Assembly: GCA_002402945.1 (NCBI GenBank)
Contig: DHGV01000023.1
Span: 264-10,654, forward strand
Reading direction: 5' to 3'
DNA from: Pelotomaculum sp. UBA4789
Lineage (GTDB): Bacteria > Bacillota > Desulfotomaculia > Desulfotomaculales > Pelotomaculaceae
Length of the DNA: 10,391 bases
Part shown: positions 1 to 7,089 of the stretch, piece after piece
How positions within the stretch are numbered: position 1 is the stretch's first letter
Layout of the letters: the number at the start of each line of letters is the position of its first letter
Position numbers and translations under genes: made by a program
Notes under the pieces: generated by a model
Database searches by the model: none
Told to the model about the DNA's origin: nothing
Seen by the model: the letters and a program-made list of their open reading frames with translations, nothing else

Positions 1-813
1 TTTTAAAAGCCTCAGCACCCCCAGCAGCCCGCCAAGCACCAGACCGACGTGCAGCCCGGAAACACTGAGAATATGTATCACCCCAGTTTCAGAGAAAGAG
101 CGCTTTGTGTCCCTGTCTATCAATCCCTGGGTGCCGAATACTATACCATTTAATATTGCGGCTTGGGAAGGGTTCAAGCTATACGCGGCAGCAGCTGACA
201 TTTTATTCTTGATTGCCAGGACAGTGCTTTGCAGTGAATTTGCCCCCCCGGAGCCGATTATTCTCACAGCTTTATCTCCCCTGGCCATGAGGATAACCCT
301 GATACCCTGCCGCTCCAGGTAAGTCCTGTAATCAAACATCCCCGGATTGCCTGCCGGATCCGGCCGGATAAGCATACCTGATACACTCAGGTTATCGCCA
401 TAAGCAAAAACCGTGTCACAATCCTTCAGCTGCAAACGGACAAGTCCAGGTATTAAGTGGGTTTCTCCTGCTTTCACCAGCTCCTGTACCTGCAGCAGGT
501 AAAATACCTTGTCCTCACGTATGTCCGGCTCTGAAACAACACGGCCTATCAGGACGACCCGCTGCCCGGAATAGTTAGTAAGGGCAGTTTCGCTGTTTTC
601 AATCCAGAAACGCGAAAACGCCAACCCTAGCAGGCAAAAGAGAACCATAATAAGCAGTCTGTTTTTCTGCCATTGCAGCAAATATCCAACAGCAGCGGCG
701 GAAAAAGAGAAAACAACCAGGACAAGTGCCGCGGATCCCTTAAAACCGGTTATATCACCTATTATGATCCCGGCAATATAAAATATTGTAAGAACTACTA
801 CAGGCCTGTTCAT
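1..813 (-). CDS. comEC: ComEC/Rec2 DNA internalisation channel protein, N-terminal part (runs off the left edge)
   Basis: This is the inner-membrane channel that carries single-stranded DNA into the cell during natural transformation. The minus-strand frame is open from ATG at 813 to base 1 (271 codons, no stop), so only the N-terminal third of a protein usually around 750 residues is present. Residues about 5-65 hold hydrophobic segments, followed by a soluble beta-rich stretch of the DUF4131/OB-fold type (about 75-180). Around residues 242-257 lies the start of the membrane Competence domain, with the family hallmark TGVIHILSVSGLHVG. The start is supported by GGAGAG five bases upstream. It lies 91 bases downstream of the PC4/YdbC gene and on the same strand as comEA, so one late-competence operon is likely. 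The identification is strong. Whether the gene is complete cannot be seen. Confidence 0.93.
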   Translation of the reverse strand, partial: MNRPVVVLTIFYIAGIIIGDITGFKGSAALVLVVFSFSAAAVGYLLQWQKNRLLIMVLFCLLGLAFSRFWIENSETALTNYSGQRVVLIGRVVSEPDIREDKVFYLLQVQELVKAGETHLIPGLVRLQLKDCDTVFAYGDNLSVSGMLIRPDPAGNPGMFDYRTYLERQGIRVILMARGDKAVRIIGSGGANSLQSTVLAIKNKMSAAAAYSLNPSQAAILNGIVFGTQGLIDRDTKRSFSETGVIHILSVSGLHVGLVLGGLLGVLRLLK

Positions 814-904
814 AAAGACTCTCCGCAAATTCCAGCCCTTCTGTAAGCCTTACTGTTTTAAGCCCGGCCCGGCGTCTCCTGATTATTAAATAGAGGACAT
901 TATA

Positions 905-1144
905 TCAATCGATGCCCCACATATCAATATCTGAACTGCTTAACAATTCCATGAGCTTTCTTGTTTCCTCGTAATTCAAAGTGACACCCTTGCCCATTTT
1001 TTCGTGACCTGGCGCCCAATCGCGGATGTCGACCTTGGGTTTGCGATCGTTCCAGCTAACCAGGTTAATTTCTTTCTGCCAGCCTTTGGCGCCTTCTGAC
1101 AGAATACCCAGGTTTTTAGTGATTTCAAATTTAATTTCAGCCAT
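905..1144 (-). CDS. YdbC/PC4-family single-stranded-DNA-binding protein
   Basis: This 79-residue protein resembles the bacterial PC4-like family typified by Lactococcus YdbC, small homodimers that bind single-stranded DNA and RNA. Visible family features are the N-terminal strand MAEIKFEITKNLGILSE, the GWQKEINLVSWN segment, the KPKVDIRDWAPGHEKMGKG core with its basic residues, and a C-terminal helix (LNYEETRKLMELL). The frame extends 7 codons further upstream, but the ATG at 1144 is preferred because AGGGAGG lies 8 bases before it and the homology begins there. The gene sits between comEA and comEC, about 93 and 91 bases from each. This is the slot where some genomes carry the unrelated comEB. 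A role in protecting or handling incoming single strands is tempting but is inference; a general nucleoid or transcription role is equally possible. Confidence 0.88.
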   Translation of the reverse strand: MAEIKFEITKNLGILSEGAKGWQKEINLVSWNDRKPKVDIRDWAPGHEKMGKGVTLNYEETRKLMELLSSSDIDMWGID

Positions 1145-1237
1145 AGCCACAACCTCCCTAATCATAAATTTAACCTGTCATCTGCGCGGAATACTTTTCC
1201 CGGTGATAAAGAATACGGTGTAACAGAACCTTGAAAA

Positions 1238-1873
1238 TCAGTAGACCGTGATCATGTCTTTTAGATTTTCAAAATTTTTATCACCTATCCCGGAAACATC
1301 TTTTAAGTCTTCTATATCTTTAAAAGGCCCGTTACTCTCCCTGTACTGGATTATACGCTGCGCCAGCGAACTCCCTATACCGGGCAGGGTGTCAAGCTGG
1401 CCCTGGTCGGCAGTATTAATGTTAACCAGAGCGCTCACAACAGCAGAATTTATTCCCGGAGCAGCGCCGGATGCGCTGTTGCCGCTTCTGGCTGAAGGAA
1501 ATGCCGTCCCCGGCTGGCTTCCAACTGCCGGCGAAGATCCCTGGATCAGCTTCTGGGGGACATAAATATCCTGTCCATCGACAATTTTGGCTGCGAGTTT
1601 CAAAGCGTCCAGATCAGCCTCTTCCATGGGCTTCGCTTTGTTCACCGCATCGATAATCCTCGCATCTGCTGGCAGCTGATAAACACCCGGCTTTGAAACA
1701 GCTCCAGTTACATGAACATTTAAAATCTTTACCTTGTTAAGTTCTTGTGTTTCCAACGCCGGTTTATCCGCGGGCCGCAGTTTCACCTGGGCAAACCTGT
1801 ACCCACCGCTAAAAAGGATGACACCGGCCAGTATGAGAAAAATTAATTGCTGCCTTCGTTCGAGCTGGATCAA
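1238..1873 (-). CDS. comEA: ComEA late-competence DNA receptor
   Basis: This membrane-anchored receptor binds double-stranded DNA outside the membrane and delivers it to the ComEC channel. It has 211 residues, normal for the family. A single N-terminal membrane anchor spans about residues 9-27 (LIFLILAGVILFSGG). An SLBB domain spans about 48-107 (ILNVHVTGAVSKPGVYQL to QDIYVPQ). A Ser/Ala/Gly/Pro-rich linker covers about 110-145. Tandem helix-hairpin-helix DNA-binding motifs fill about 150-211, marked by NINTAD, LPGIGSSLAQRII and VSGIGDKNF. The start is TTG, since no in-frame ATG is seen immediately upstream; GGCGGTG about 6 bases before it serves as ribosome binding site. It is the first gene of the leftward competence cluster and is divergent from the kor operon. 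Confidence 0.94.
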   Translation of the reverse strand: MIQLERRQQLIFLILAGVILFSGGYRFAQVKLRPADKPALETQELNKVKILNVHVTGAVSKPGVYQLPADARIIDAVNKAKPMEEADLDALKLAAKIVDGQDIYVPQKLIQGSSPAVGSQPGTAFPSARSGNSASGAAPGINSAVVSALVNINTADQGQLDTLPGIGSSLAQRIIQYRESNGPFKDIEDLKDVSGIGDKNFENLKDMITVY

Positions 1874-2296
1874 ATTTACACCGCCTGAACTTATTAAACA
1901 TATCCATATAAGGTTATTTCTTCCATGTTGAATAAATTCCTCTTTTTTTACTAATTTACAATATAAAAATTTTATAAAATTTATAGTCCGTCGCGATCGC
2001 TGTCGGGCTCGTTAATACAAATGGTATGATTATACATGGTTAAATAGGACAGTTATAAGAACTCTTTCTGCCTATGAGCGGATATATTTAGAATTTACCG
2101 GATTTTAATAAAATATTACTTTACATTGAGTTTAAATGGAGTAAAATATGTATTAGATAAAAAAATTTGTATTAAAATGAGATATATCTTATAATGAGAT
2201 TACATAAATACATATGTTTTTTGGTCATATGTCTCAATATGAAATAATAGCTAAAATGATGAATATGTTTGAAATAAAGTATACGAGGTGAAGGCA
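1874..2296. other. Divergent intergenic region, strongly AT-rich
   Basis: This 423-base gap between the divergent comEA and kor operons contains no credible gene on either strand. Bases 2101-2280 are only about 18% G+C by direct count (33 of 180), far below the flanking genes. It holds a plausible promoter for the kor operon (2167-2195), several short palindromes around it (2180-2189, 2210-2217, 2226-2231), and the ribosome binding site for korD (GAGGTG, 2285-2290). No convincing promoter for comEA could be picked out. No -24/-12 sigma-54 promoter (GG-N10-GC) was found in it on the plus strand. Confidence 0.7.
2167..2195 (+). promoter_or_regulatory. Candidate sigma-70/sigma-A promoter for the kor operon
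   Basis: TTGTAT (2167-2172) and a perfect TATAAT (2190-2195) are separated by exactly 17 bases. The -35 matches consensus at 3 of 6 positions only, but the -10 is perfect and the setting is AT-rich. Transcription would start near 2202, giving a leader of roughly 95 bases before korD. The spacer contains the perfect palindrome AGATATATCT (2180-2189), and AATGAGAT occurs twice 17 bases apart (2176-2183 and 2193-2200), so a repressor could act here. AT-rich DNA yields such matches by chance, hence moderate confidence. Confidence 0.5.
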
Positions 2297-2512
2297 ATGG
2301 CTTTAGAAGCACTATCCGCTCTGCCCTTGGTGTCTGTTGCAATTAATCAGTTCCTGTGTAAAGGTTGCGGTATATGCGCATCCCTTTGCCCCAAGGTATT
2401 GAAAATGAGCAGCAGCGGAAAGGTTTCGGTTTCGAACCATGCTCTTTGTACCGGTTGCCGCAATTGCGAAAATCATTGTCCTGATTTTGCAATATCAACA
2501 ATGGCGGATTAG
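2297..2512 (+). CDS. korD: 2-oxoacid:ferredoxin oxidoreductase, delta subunit (2[4Fe-4S] ferredoxin)
   Basis: This small electron-transfer subunit passes electrons from the catalytic subunits to soluble ferredoxin. It has 71 residues with two classic cluster motifs, CKGCGICASLCP and CTGCRNCENHCP, each C-x2-C-x2-C-x3-C-P, so two [4Fe-4S] clusters are expected. A GTG three codons upstream is in frame but overlaps the ribosome binding site GAGGTG (2285-2290). The ATG at 2297, six bases after that site, is therefore the likely start. It is the first gene of a four-gene operon, with only two bases between its stop and korA. The delta, alpha, beta, gamma order is the common arrangement for KOR-type enzymes in bacteria and archaea. 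The subunit assignment is firm; the acid substrate is set by the other subunits. Confidence 0.93.
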   Translation: MALEALSALPLVSVAINQFLCKGCGICASLCPKVLKMSSSGKVSVSNHALCTGCRNCENHCPDFAISTMAD

Positions 2513-2514
2513 CA

Positions 2515-3678
2515 ATGGCTGAAACTGCAGCGCTTGCCCGGTTGATGCAAGGTAACGAAGCCATAGCTGAAGGCGCTCTGGCAGCGGGAGCGCGTTTTTT
2601 TGCCGGGTACCCAATCACACCTTCAACCGAAATTGCTGAAATCCTGGCCAAAAAGCTGCCCGTCCTGGGCGGCAAGTTTATCCAGATGGAAGATGAAATA
2701 TCCAGTATGGCCGCCGTTATTGGCGCGTCGCTTGCCGGTTTAAAATCATTAACCGCTACCAGCGGCCCCGGTTTTTCGCTTAAACAGGAAAACCTGGGCT
2801 TTGCAATAATGACGGAAATACCCTGTGTTGTGGTTAATGTCCAGAGATGCGGCCCAAGCACAGGCATCCCTACCGCCACTGCCCAGGGAGATGTAATGCA
2901 GGCACGCTGGGGAACCCACGGTGACCACCCTGTGATCGCACTTACCCCTGCTTCTGTACAGGAGTCATATACCCTGACGGTGCAGGCTTTTAATTTATCT
3001 GAAAGATTCAGGACCCCCGTGATCCTGCTTTCCGAAGAGGTTATTGGTCACTGCCGGGAACGGGTCGTGCTGCCTGATATATCTGAATTAAAAATTATCG
3101 ACCGCAAAAAACCGCCGGCAGGCCTTGCCAGGTATAATCCATATGAGCCAGGCGCTGATGGAGTGCCGCCAATGGCAAATTTTTGTGATGGCTACCGCTA
3201 CCATGTAACAGGGCTTACACACGATGAAAGCGGCGGACCTACTACAGACGCTGAAAAAGCCGAGCGTTTGATCAAAAGGCTGAACAACAAGGTTATGGAT
3301 CATCTTGATGAAATAACCATGACCGAATCCTGGATGACTGAAGACGCAGAAATTATTGTTATTGCCTACGGCGCAACCTCCCGTTCTGCGAAGCGTGCAG
3401 TTAAAATGGCCAGGGAAGTTGGAATAAAAGCCGGTCTCTTTCGTCTGATAACGATCTGGCCTTTCCCGGTAAAAGAAGTAACAGCTTTGTGCCGCCAGGC
3501 TCACACCATAATATTTCCCGAGTTAAACCTGGGCCAGTTAATCGGCGAAGTGGAGCGTGCAGCCCGAAATGAAACAAATGTAGTCGGCGTTAACCGGGTT
3601 ACCGGGGAGATGATTACACCAGACGAAATCCTGAACAAAATAAAATCTCAAGTTAAGGTTGAACAACATGCAGAATAG
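2515..3678 (+). CDS. korA: 2-oxoacid:ferredoxin oxidoreductase, alpha subunit (likely 2-oxoglutarate)
   Basis: This subunit forms the catalytic core with the beta subunit. The complex oxidatively decarboxylates a 2-oxoacid with coenzyme A to the acyl-CoA, CO2 and reduced ferredoxin, or runs in reverse. It has 387 residues, usual for KorA. The pyrimidine-binding domain begins at about residue 10 (LMQGNEAIAEGALAAG). It shows GYPITPSTEI, the MEDEI glutamate segment expected to touch the TPP ring, TSGPGFSLK, and QRCGPSTGIPT. The C-terminal transketolase-like domain spans about 200-380. The ATG lies two bases after the korD stop; the upstream sequence is a poor ribosome binding site, so translational coupling is likely. 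The gene ends 11 bases inside korB. 2-Oxoglutarate is preferred over branched-chain or indolepyruvate substrates because of the four-gene KorDABC layout. That is inference from overall resemblance. Confidence 0.92.
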   Translation: MAETAALARLMQGNEAIAEGALAAGARFFAGYPITPSTEIAEILAKKLPVLGGKFIQMEDEISSMAAVIGASLAGLKSLTATSGPGFSLKQENLGFAIMTEIPCVVVNVQRCGPSTGIPTATAQGDVMQARWGTHGDHPVIALTPASVQESYTLTVQAFNLSERFRTPVILLSEEVIGHCRERVVLPDISELKIIDRKKPPAGLARYNPYEPGADGVPPMANFCDGYRYHVTGLTHDESGGPTTDAEKAERLIKRLNNKVMDHLDEITMTESWMTEDAEIIVIAYGATSRSAKRAVKMAREVGIKAGLFRLITIWPFPVKEVTALCRQAHTIIFPELNLGQLIGEVERAARNETNVVGVNRVTGEMITPDEILNKIKSQVKVEQHAE

Positions 3679-4495
3679 CGCTGAAAAATATCTGCGAACT
3701 GAAAAGCTCCCTCATATCTGGTGTCCCGGATGCGGGAACGGGATAGTACTTGGCGCCATGGTGCGGGCTTTCGAAAAACTGGGCTGCGACCAGGATAATA
3801 CTGTTATCGTTTCCGGGATAGGCTGCTCTTCCAGGGCGGCGGGCTATATGGATTTCAATACACTGCACACCACTCATGGCAGGGCGCTGGCTTTCGCAAC
3901 CGGTATTAAACTTGCCCGGCCGGAGATCACGGTGTTTGTAATAATGGGTGATGGTGATTCAAGCTCAATCGGAGGAAACCATTTAATCCACGCGGCCAGA
4001 CGCAATATCGACCTCACTGCTGTCATATTTAATAACAGTATTTACGGCATGACCGGAGGTCAGTATTCTCCGCTTACACCAACTGGTTCGCGCGCAACAA
4101 CCGCACCCTACAGCACCATTGAGCGCCCTTTTGACCTGCCGGATCTGGCCAGGGCAGCAGGCGCCACCTATGTCGCCAGGAGCACCTCATACCATGCAGC
4201 AATGCTTACCAAATTGATCACTGCCGGCGCCACGCACAAAGGTTTCAGTTTGATAGAAGCGATAACAGCCTGCCCTGTTTCTTTCGGGCGCCGCAACAAG
4301 ATGGGCGATGGCTATGACATGCTGATGTGGCAAAAAGAACATGCGGTGCCTGTTGAAAAAGCAAAAGACAAAACGCCTGAAGAGATGCGCGGTAAATTTC
4401 TCATCGGCGAGCTATATAAGACTGAAGCGCCAGAGTATACAGATTTATATAATCAATTAATCAGAAAATCTCAGATGATTTCCAGGGAGGAATGA
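3668..4495 (+). CDS. korB: 2-oxoacid:ferredoxin oxidoreductase, beta subunit (TPP- and Fe-S-binding)
   Basis: This subunit binds the thiamine diphosphate and the proximal [4Fe-4S] cluster of the oxidoreductase. It has 275 residues. Four cysteines fit the cluster ligands of the family: Cys19 and Cys22 (WCPGCGNG), Cys53 (SGIGCSSR) and Cys202 (ITACPVSFGRRN). The TPP/Mg motif is GDGD at 94-97 with the paired asparagines NN at 122-123, followed by IYGMTGGQYSPLTP. The ATG at 3668 follows AAGG (3655-3658) by 9 bases. An in-frame TTG at 3659 sits directly against that site and is less likely. The start overlaps the end of korA by 11 bases, and the stop overlaps the ATG available to korC (ATGA). Key residues all look intact, so an active enzyme is expected. 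Confidence 0.93.
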   Translation: MQNSAEKYLRTEKLPHIWCPGCGNGIVLGAMVRAFEKLGCDQDNTVIVSGIGCSSRAAGYMDFNTLHTTHGRALAFATGIKLARPEITVFVIMGDGDSSSIGGNHLIHAARRNIDLTAVIFNNSIYGMTGGQYSPLTPTGSRATTAPYSTIERPFDLPDLARAAGATYVARSTSYHAAMLTKLITAGATHKGFSLIEAITACPVSFGRRNKMGDGYDMLMWQKEHAVPVEKAKDKTPEEMRGKFLIGELYKTEAPEYTDLYNQLIRKSQMISREE

Positions 4496-4500
4496 TTTTT

Positions 4501-5046
4501 TTGTCACAGACCAGCGAAATATTGCTCAGTGGTACAGGCGGCCAGGGACTGATCCTGGCAGGGCAAATCCTTGCCGAAGCAGTAGTCAGAGACGGCAAAA
4601 ACACTGTCCAGACACAATCATATGGCCCGGAAGCCCGCGGCGGCGCCAGCAAAACTGAAATTATAATCAGTGATGATGAAATAGATTATCCGAAAGTAAC
4701 CAGGCCTGACGTGTTGCTGGTTATGAGCCAGGAGGCTCTTAACCGTTTCGCGGGTTTGCTTGATGAAAACGGCATCCTTATAGTTGACAGCACTTACATC
4801 CGGGAGATACCGGCCATAAAAGCAAAAGTCTATAAAATACCCTACAGTAAAATTGCCAAAGAGACTCTCGGCAAAGAAATGGTTGCTAATATTGTTGCAC
4901 TCGGCTCCCTGTCGGCGATATCCGGCGCGGTCACCAAAGAATCGTTATTATTGGCCCTGATGTCACGTATTCCCCGGGGAACTGAAGCTTTAAACCAAAA
5001 AGCATTGGAAATTGGCTGGAAGTCAGCCAGCCAATTTGCGGCATAA
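4501..5046 (+). CDS. korC: 2-oxoacid:ferredoxin oxidoreductase, gamma subunit
   Basis: This gamma subunit (POR/KOR gamma domain) completes the oxidoreductase and is thought to help assemble it and bind CoA. It shows SGTGGQGLILAGQILAEA near the N-terminus, then TQSYGPEARGGASKTEII and the DVLLVMSQEAL segment typical of the family. It is 181 residues from the TTG at 4501. Start choice is a judgement. An ATG at 4492 overlaps the korB stop as ATGA, but the strong AGGGAGG (4484-4490) is then only one base away. TTG at 4501 is 10 bases after it and gives MSQTSEILLSGTGGQG, the usual N-terminus. It is the last gene of the kor operon; a bulged hairpin with a T-run follows about 25 bases later. Confidence 0.9.
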   Translation: MSQTSEILLSGTGGQGLILAGQILAEAVVRDGKNTVQTQSYGPEARGGASKTEIIISDDEIDYPKVTRPDVLLVMSQEALNRFAGLLDENGILIVDSTYIREIPAIKAKVYKIPYSKIAKETLGKEMVANIVALGSLSAISGAVTKESLLLALMSRIPRGTEALNQKALEIGWKSASQFAA

Positions 5047-5071
5047 AAATTCAGATTATAAAAAAGATATA

Positions 5072-5141
5072 GAAATACATATCCCTGCCTTGGTAAAACA
5101 CTTTATTTACTTTATTACCGAGTGATGGGATATTTCTTTTT
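5072..5141 (+). terminator. Bulged hairpin with T-run after korC
   Basis: A long imperfect hairpin ends in five T's. The outer arms are GAAAT (5072-5076) plus ATCCC (5081-5085), pairing with GGGAT plus ATTTC (5127-5136), with ACAT bulged on the left. The inner arms are CTTGGTAA (5089-5096) and TTACCGAG (5115-5122) with one G-T pair. It probably terminates the kor transcript. The A/T-rich, bulged stem suggests it could be leaky and allow read-through into the regulator gene. Confidence 0.6.
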
Positions 5142-5262
5142 CAATTCCGGGCCTGACCGGTTAGAGATATTTAACTGCGGTAATAAAAGTAGGAAAAACA
5201 AGAAAAATCCAGAATATTAATAACTGAAACATGTTATATCAGATCACAGGGAGTTGTATCAA

Positions 5263-7053
5263 ATGTCCAGGCTTTCCCAGGTTAGTGAAAGCGGCCAGAA
5301 AGTGGCCGAGGCAATTGCCACGGTACTCAAGGTGGAAGTTGAAATTATTGACACAGAACTGGTAAGAGTAGCCGGAACCGGTATTATAAGAAATGACGTT
5401 GGTTCACGTTTGCTGCGCGGATTGGTTAATAAACATGTCCTGCAGACAGGGAATCATATCTTTATTAGTGAAGCTGGTTTTCATCCCATCTGCATGTCCT
5501 GCCCCCTTTCAGGCCGCTGTTTCTACCGGGCCTCGATTGTGTATCCGATAACTGCCGAAACCGAGGTAATCGGAACCATCAGCCTGATTGCTTTTGACGA
5601 TGCCCAAAAAGAAACGCTATCAAAGAATACTGAATCTTTAATAGAGTTTATAGGCCGGATGGCTGACTTGATCAGCAGCAAAGCCCTGGAACGGGAAATT
5701 ATGGCCGAGCGCATGGTTATGGCCAACCGCCTGGAAGCTGTTGTAGACGCGGTGTACGAAGGTGTACTGGCGGTGAACAGCGAGGGTGTGATTACTCATT
5801 TTAACCAATCCGCCGAGCGGCTTTTTGGCGCTAAAAAGGATCATATTATAGACAAGGAGGCTAAAATTATACTGCCTTCCCTGCCCTTGGCGGAAGTACT
5901 GGAGGACGGTAAGGGTTTTAATTCCAGAGAAGTATTTTTTAATTTCGGCGGCCGCAAACTGCACCTCCTTAGCACAGCCAGGCCGATCAAAGTGGAGCAT
6001 GACCTGATCGCCGGTGTTGTGGCTACATTCCGGGACTTCAAAGAAACCCAGAGGCTGGCCTATGAAATAATGAGCACACAGGAAATGATTAATTTTGAGG
6101 ATCTTGTTGGTGCCAGCAAATTATTTACTGAGGTGAAGTCCAAGGCGATCAAAATATCTTCCGGCAACCTGACCATCCTGATTATTGGGGAAAGCGGAAC
6201 CGGAAAAGAAGTTTTTGCCCGGGCCATTCACGCCAACGGACCGCACGGCCACAGGCCGTTCGTGTCTATAAATTGCGGCGCTATCCCGGAAAACTTATTG
6301 GAAACCGAGCTTTTTGGCTACGACGAAGGAGCCTTTCCCGGTGCCCGCCGGGGTGGCAAGCAGGGAAAATTTGAACTGGCTGACGGAGGCGCCATATTCC
6401 TCGATGAGATTGGCAATCTGTCACTTTACCTCCAGGCAAAACTCCTGAAATATTTACAGGACCGCAGGATTGAGCGGGTAGGCGGAACCAGAATGATTCC
6501 CGTTGATGTGCGGGTAATCGCAGCGACGAACGATGATCTGCAGGAAATGGTCAGAAAAAATCTTTTTAGAGACGAGCTGTATTACAGCCTCAGTGTTATA
6601 CCGCTGGTTATCCCTCCCCTGAGAGAAAGACTGGAAGACATTCCGCTGCTTCTTGACTTTTACATGAAGAGATTCAGCAAACTGCTCGGGAAAGAAATTC
6701 GTGGATTTAGTGACGAGGCTATGAAAGCCTGCCTGAAATATTACTGGCCCGGCAATGTCAGGGAACTGGTTTATACTGTCGAATACGCTATCAACCTCGA
6801 AGAGAACAACCTCATTTCTCTTGAAAGTCTTACTCCCGAAATTCGCGAGGTAACAAAAAAGGGAACCAGGGACGGCATTACTGGCGACGGGCGCCTGTTA
6901 CAACTGGCACAACTGGAAAAAGAAGCGATCGCCGCTGCACTGGACGGGTTTGGCTGGAGCAACGATGGAAAGGTCAGGGCAGCCCGCGCCCTTGGCATCA
7001 GCCGTGCCACCATCTACCGGAAAATCCATAAATATGGCTTAAAACCAACATAA
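5263..7053 (+). CDS. Sigma-54-type AAA+ transcriptional regulator with GAF-like, PAS and Fis-HTH domains; atypical GAFPGA loop
   Basis: This 596-residue regulator has the layout of a bacterial enhancer-binding protein. Residues about 1-145 form a GAF-like sensor containing Cys77, Cys80 and Cys86 (HPICMSCPLSGRC), a possible metal, Fe-S or thiol sensor. A PAS domain spans about 155-262 (VYEGVLAVNSEGVITHFNQSAERLFG). The AAA+ domain follows at about 277-510, with Walker A GESGTGKE (309-316), Walker B IFLDEIGNL (Asp381, Glu382) and WPGNVREL near the sensor II region. A Fis-type helix-turn-helix ends the protein (ARALGISRATIYRKI). Two key positions differ. The sigma-54-contacting GAFTGA loop reads GAFPGA (Pro359, CCC at 6337-6339), and in FRDELYYSLSV Ser442 replaces the usual arginine-finger residue, while Arg436 is kept. 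It may therefore act weakly, or as a TyrR-like sigma-70 regulator. ATG at 5263 follows AGGGAG by 9 bases; TTG at 5254 is too close. A neighbouring kor target is inference. Confidence 0.9.
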   Translation: MSRLSQVSESGQKVAEAIATVLKVEVEIIDTELVRVAGTGIIRNDVGSRLLRGLVNKHVLQTGNHIFISEAGFHPICMSCPLSGRCFYRASIVYPITAETEVIGTISLIAFDDAQKETLSKNTESLIEFIGRMADLISSKALEREIMAERMVMANRLEAVVDAVYEGVLAVNSEGVITHFNQSAERLFGAKKDHIIDKEAKIILPSLPLAEVLEDGKGFNSREVFFNFGGRKLHLLSTARPIKVEHDLIAGVVATFRDFKETQRLAYEIMSTQEMINFEDLVGASKLFTEVKSKAIKISSGNLTILIIGESGTGKEVFARAIHANGPHGHRPFVSINCGAIPENLLETELFGYDEGAFPGARRGGKQGKFELADGGAIFLDEIGNLSLYLQAKLLKYLQDRRIERVGGTRMIPVDVRVIAATNDDLQEMVRKNLFRDELYYSLSVIPLVIPPLRERLEDIPLLLDFYMKRFSKLLGKEIRGFSDEAMKACLKYYWPGNVRELVYTVEYAINLEENNLISLESLTPEIREVTKKGTRDGITGDGRLLQLAQLEKEAIAAALDGFGWSNDGKVRAARALGISRATIYRKIHKYGLKPT

Positions 7054-7089
7054 ATCAGCAGGAAACTTTGGACGTTAAAGGGCTTAATG

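Noticed and set aside
1993..2000. Palindrome GCGATCGC in the comEA-kor gap
   Set aside because: An isolated 8-base palindrome with no second copy nearby and no relation to a promoter; chance is adequate.
2005..2034. Possible extra promoters (TGGTATGAT on plus, TATAAT on minus near 2029-2034)
   Set aside because: No acceptable -35 element at 16-18 bases on either strand; such -10 matches are expected in AT-rich DNA.
2343..2879. 178-codon open frame on the minus strand opposite korD and korA
   Set aside because: It lies wholly antisense to two genes with intact family motifs, shows no recognisable domain, and has no ribosome binding site I could support.
5147..5160. CCGG-6-CCGG short hairpin before the regulator
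   Set aside because: Four-base arms of a self-complementary tetramer; too small to call an operator or terminator.
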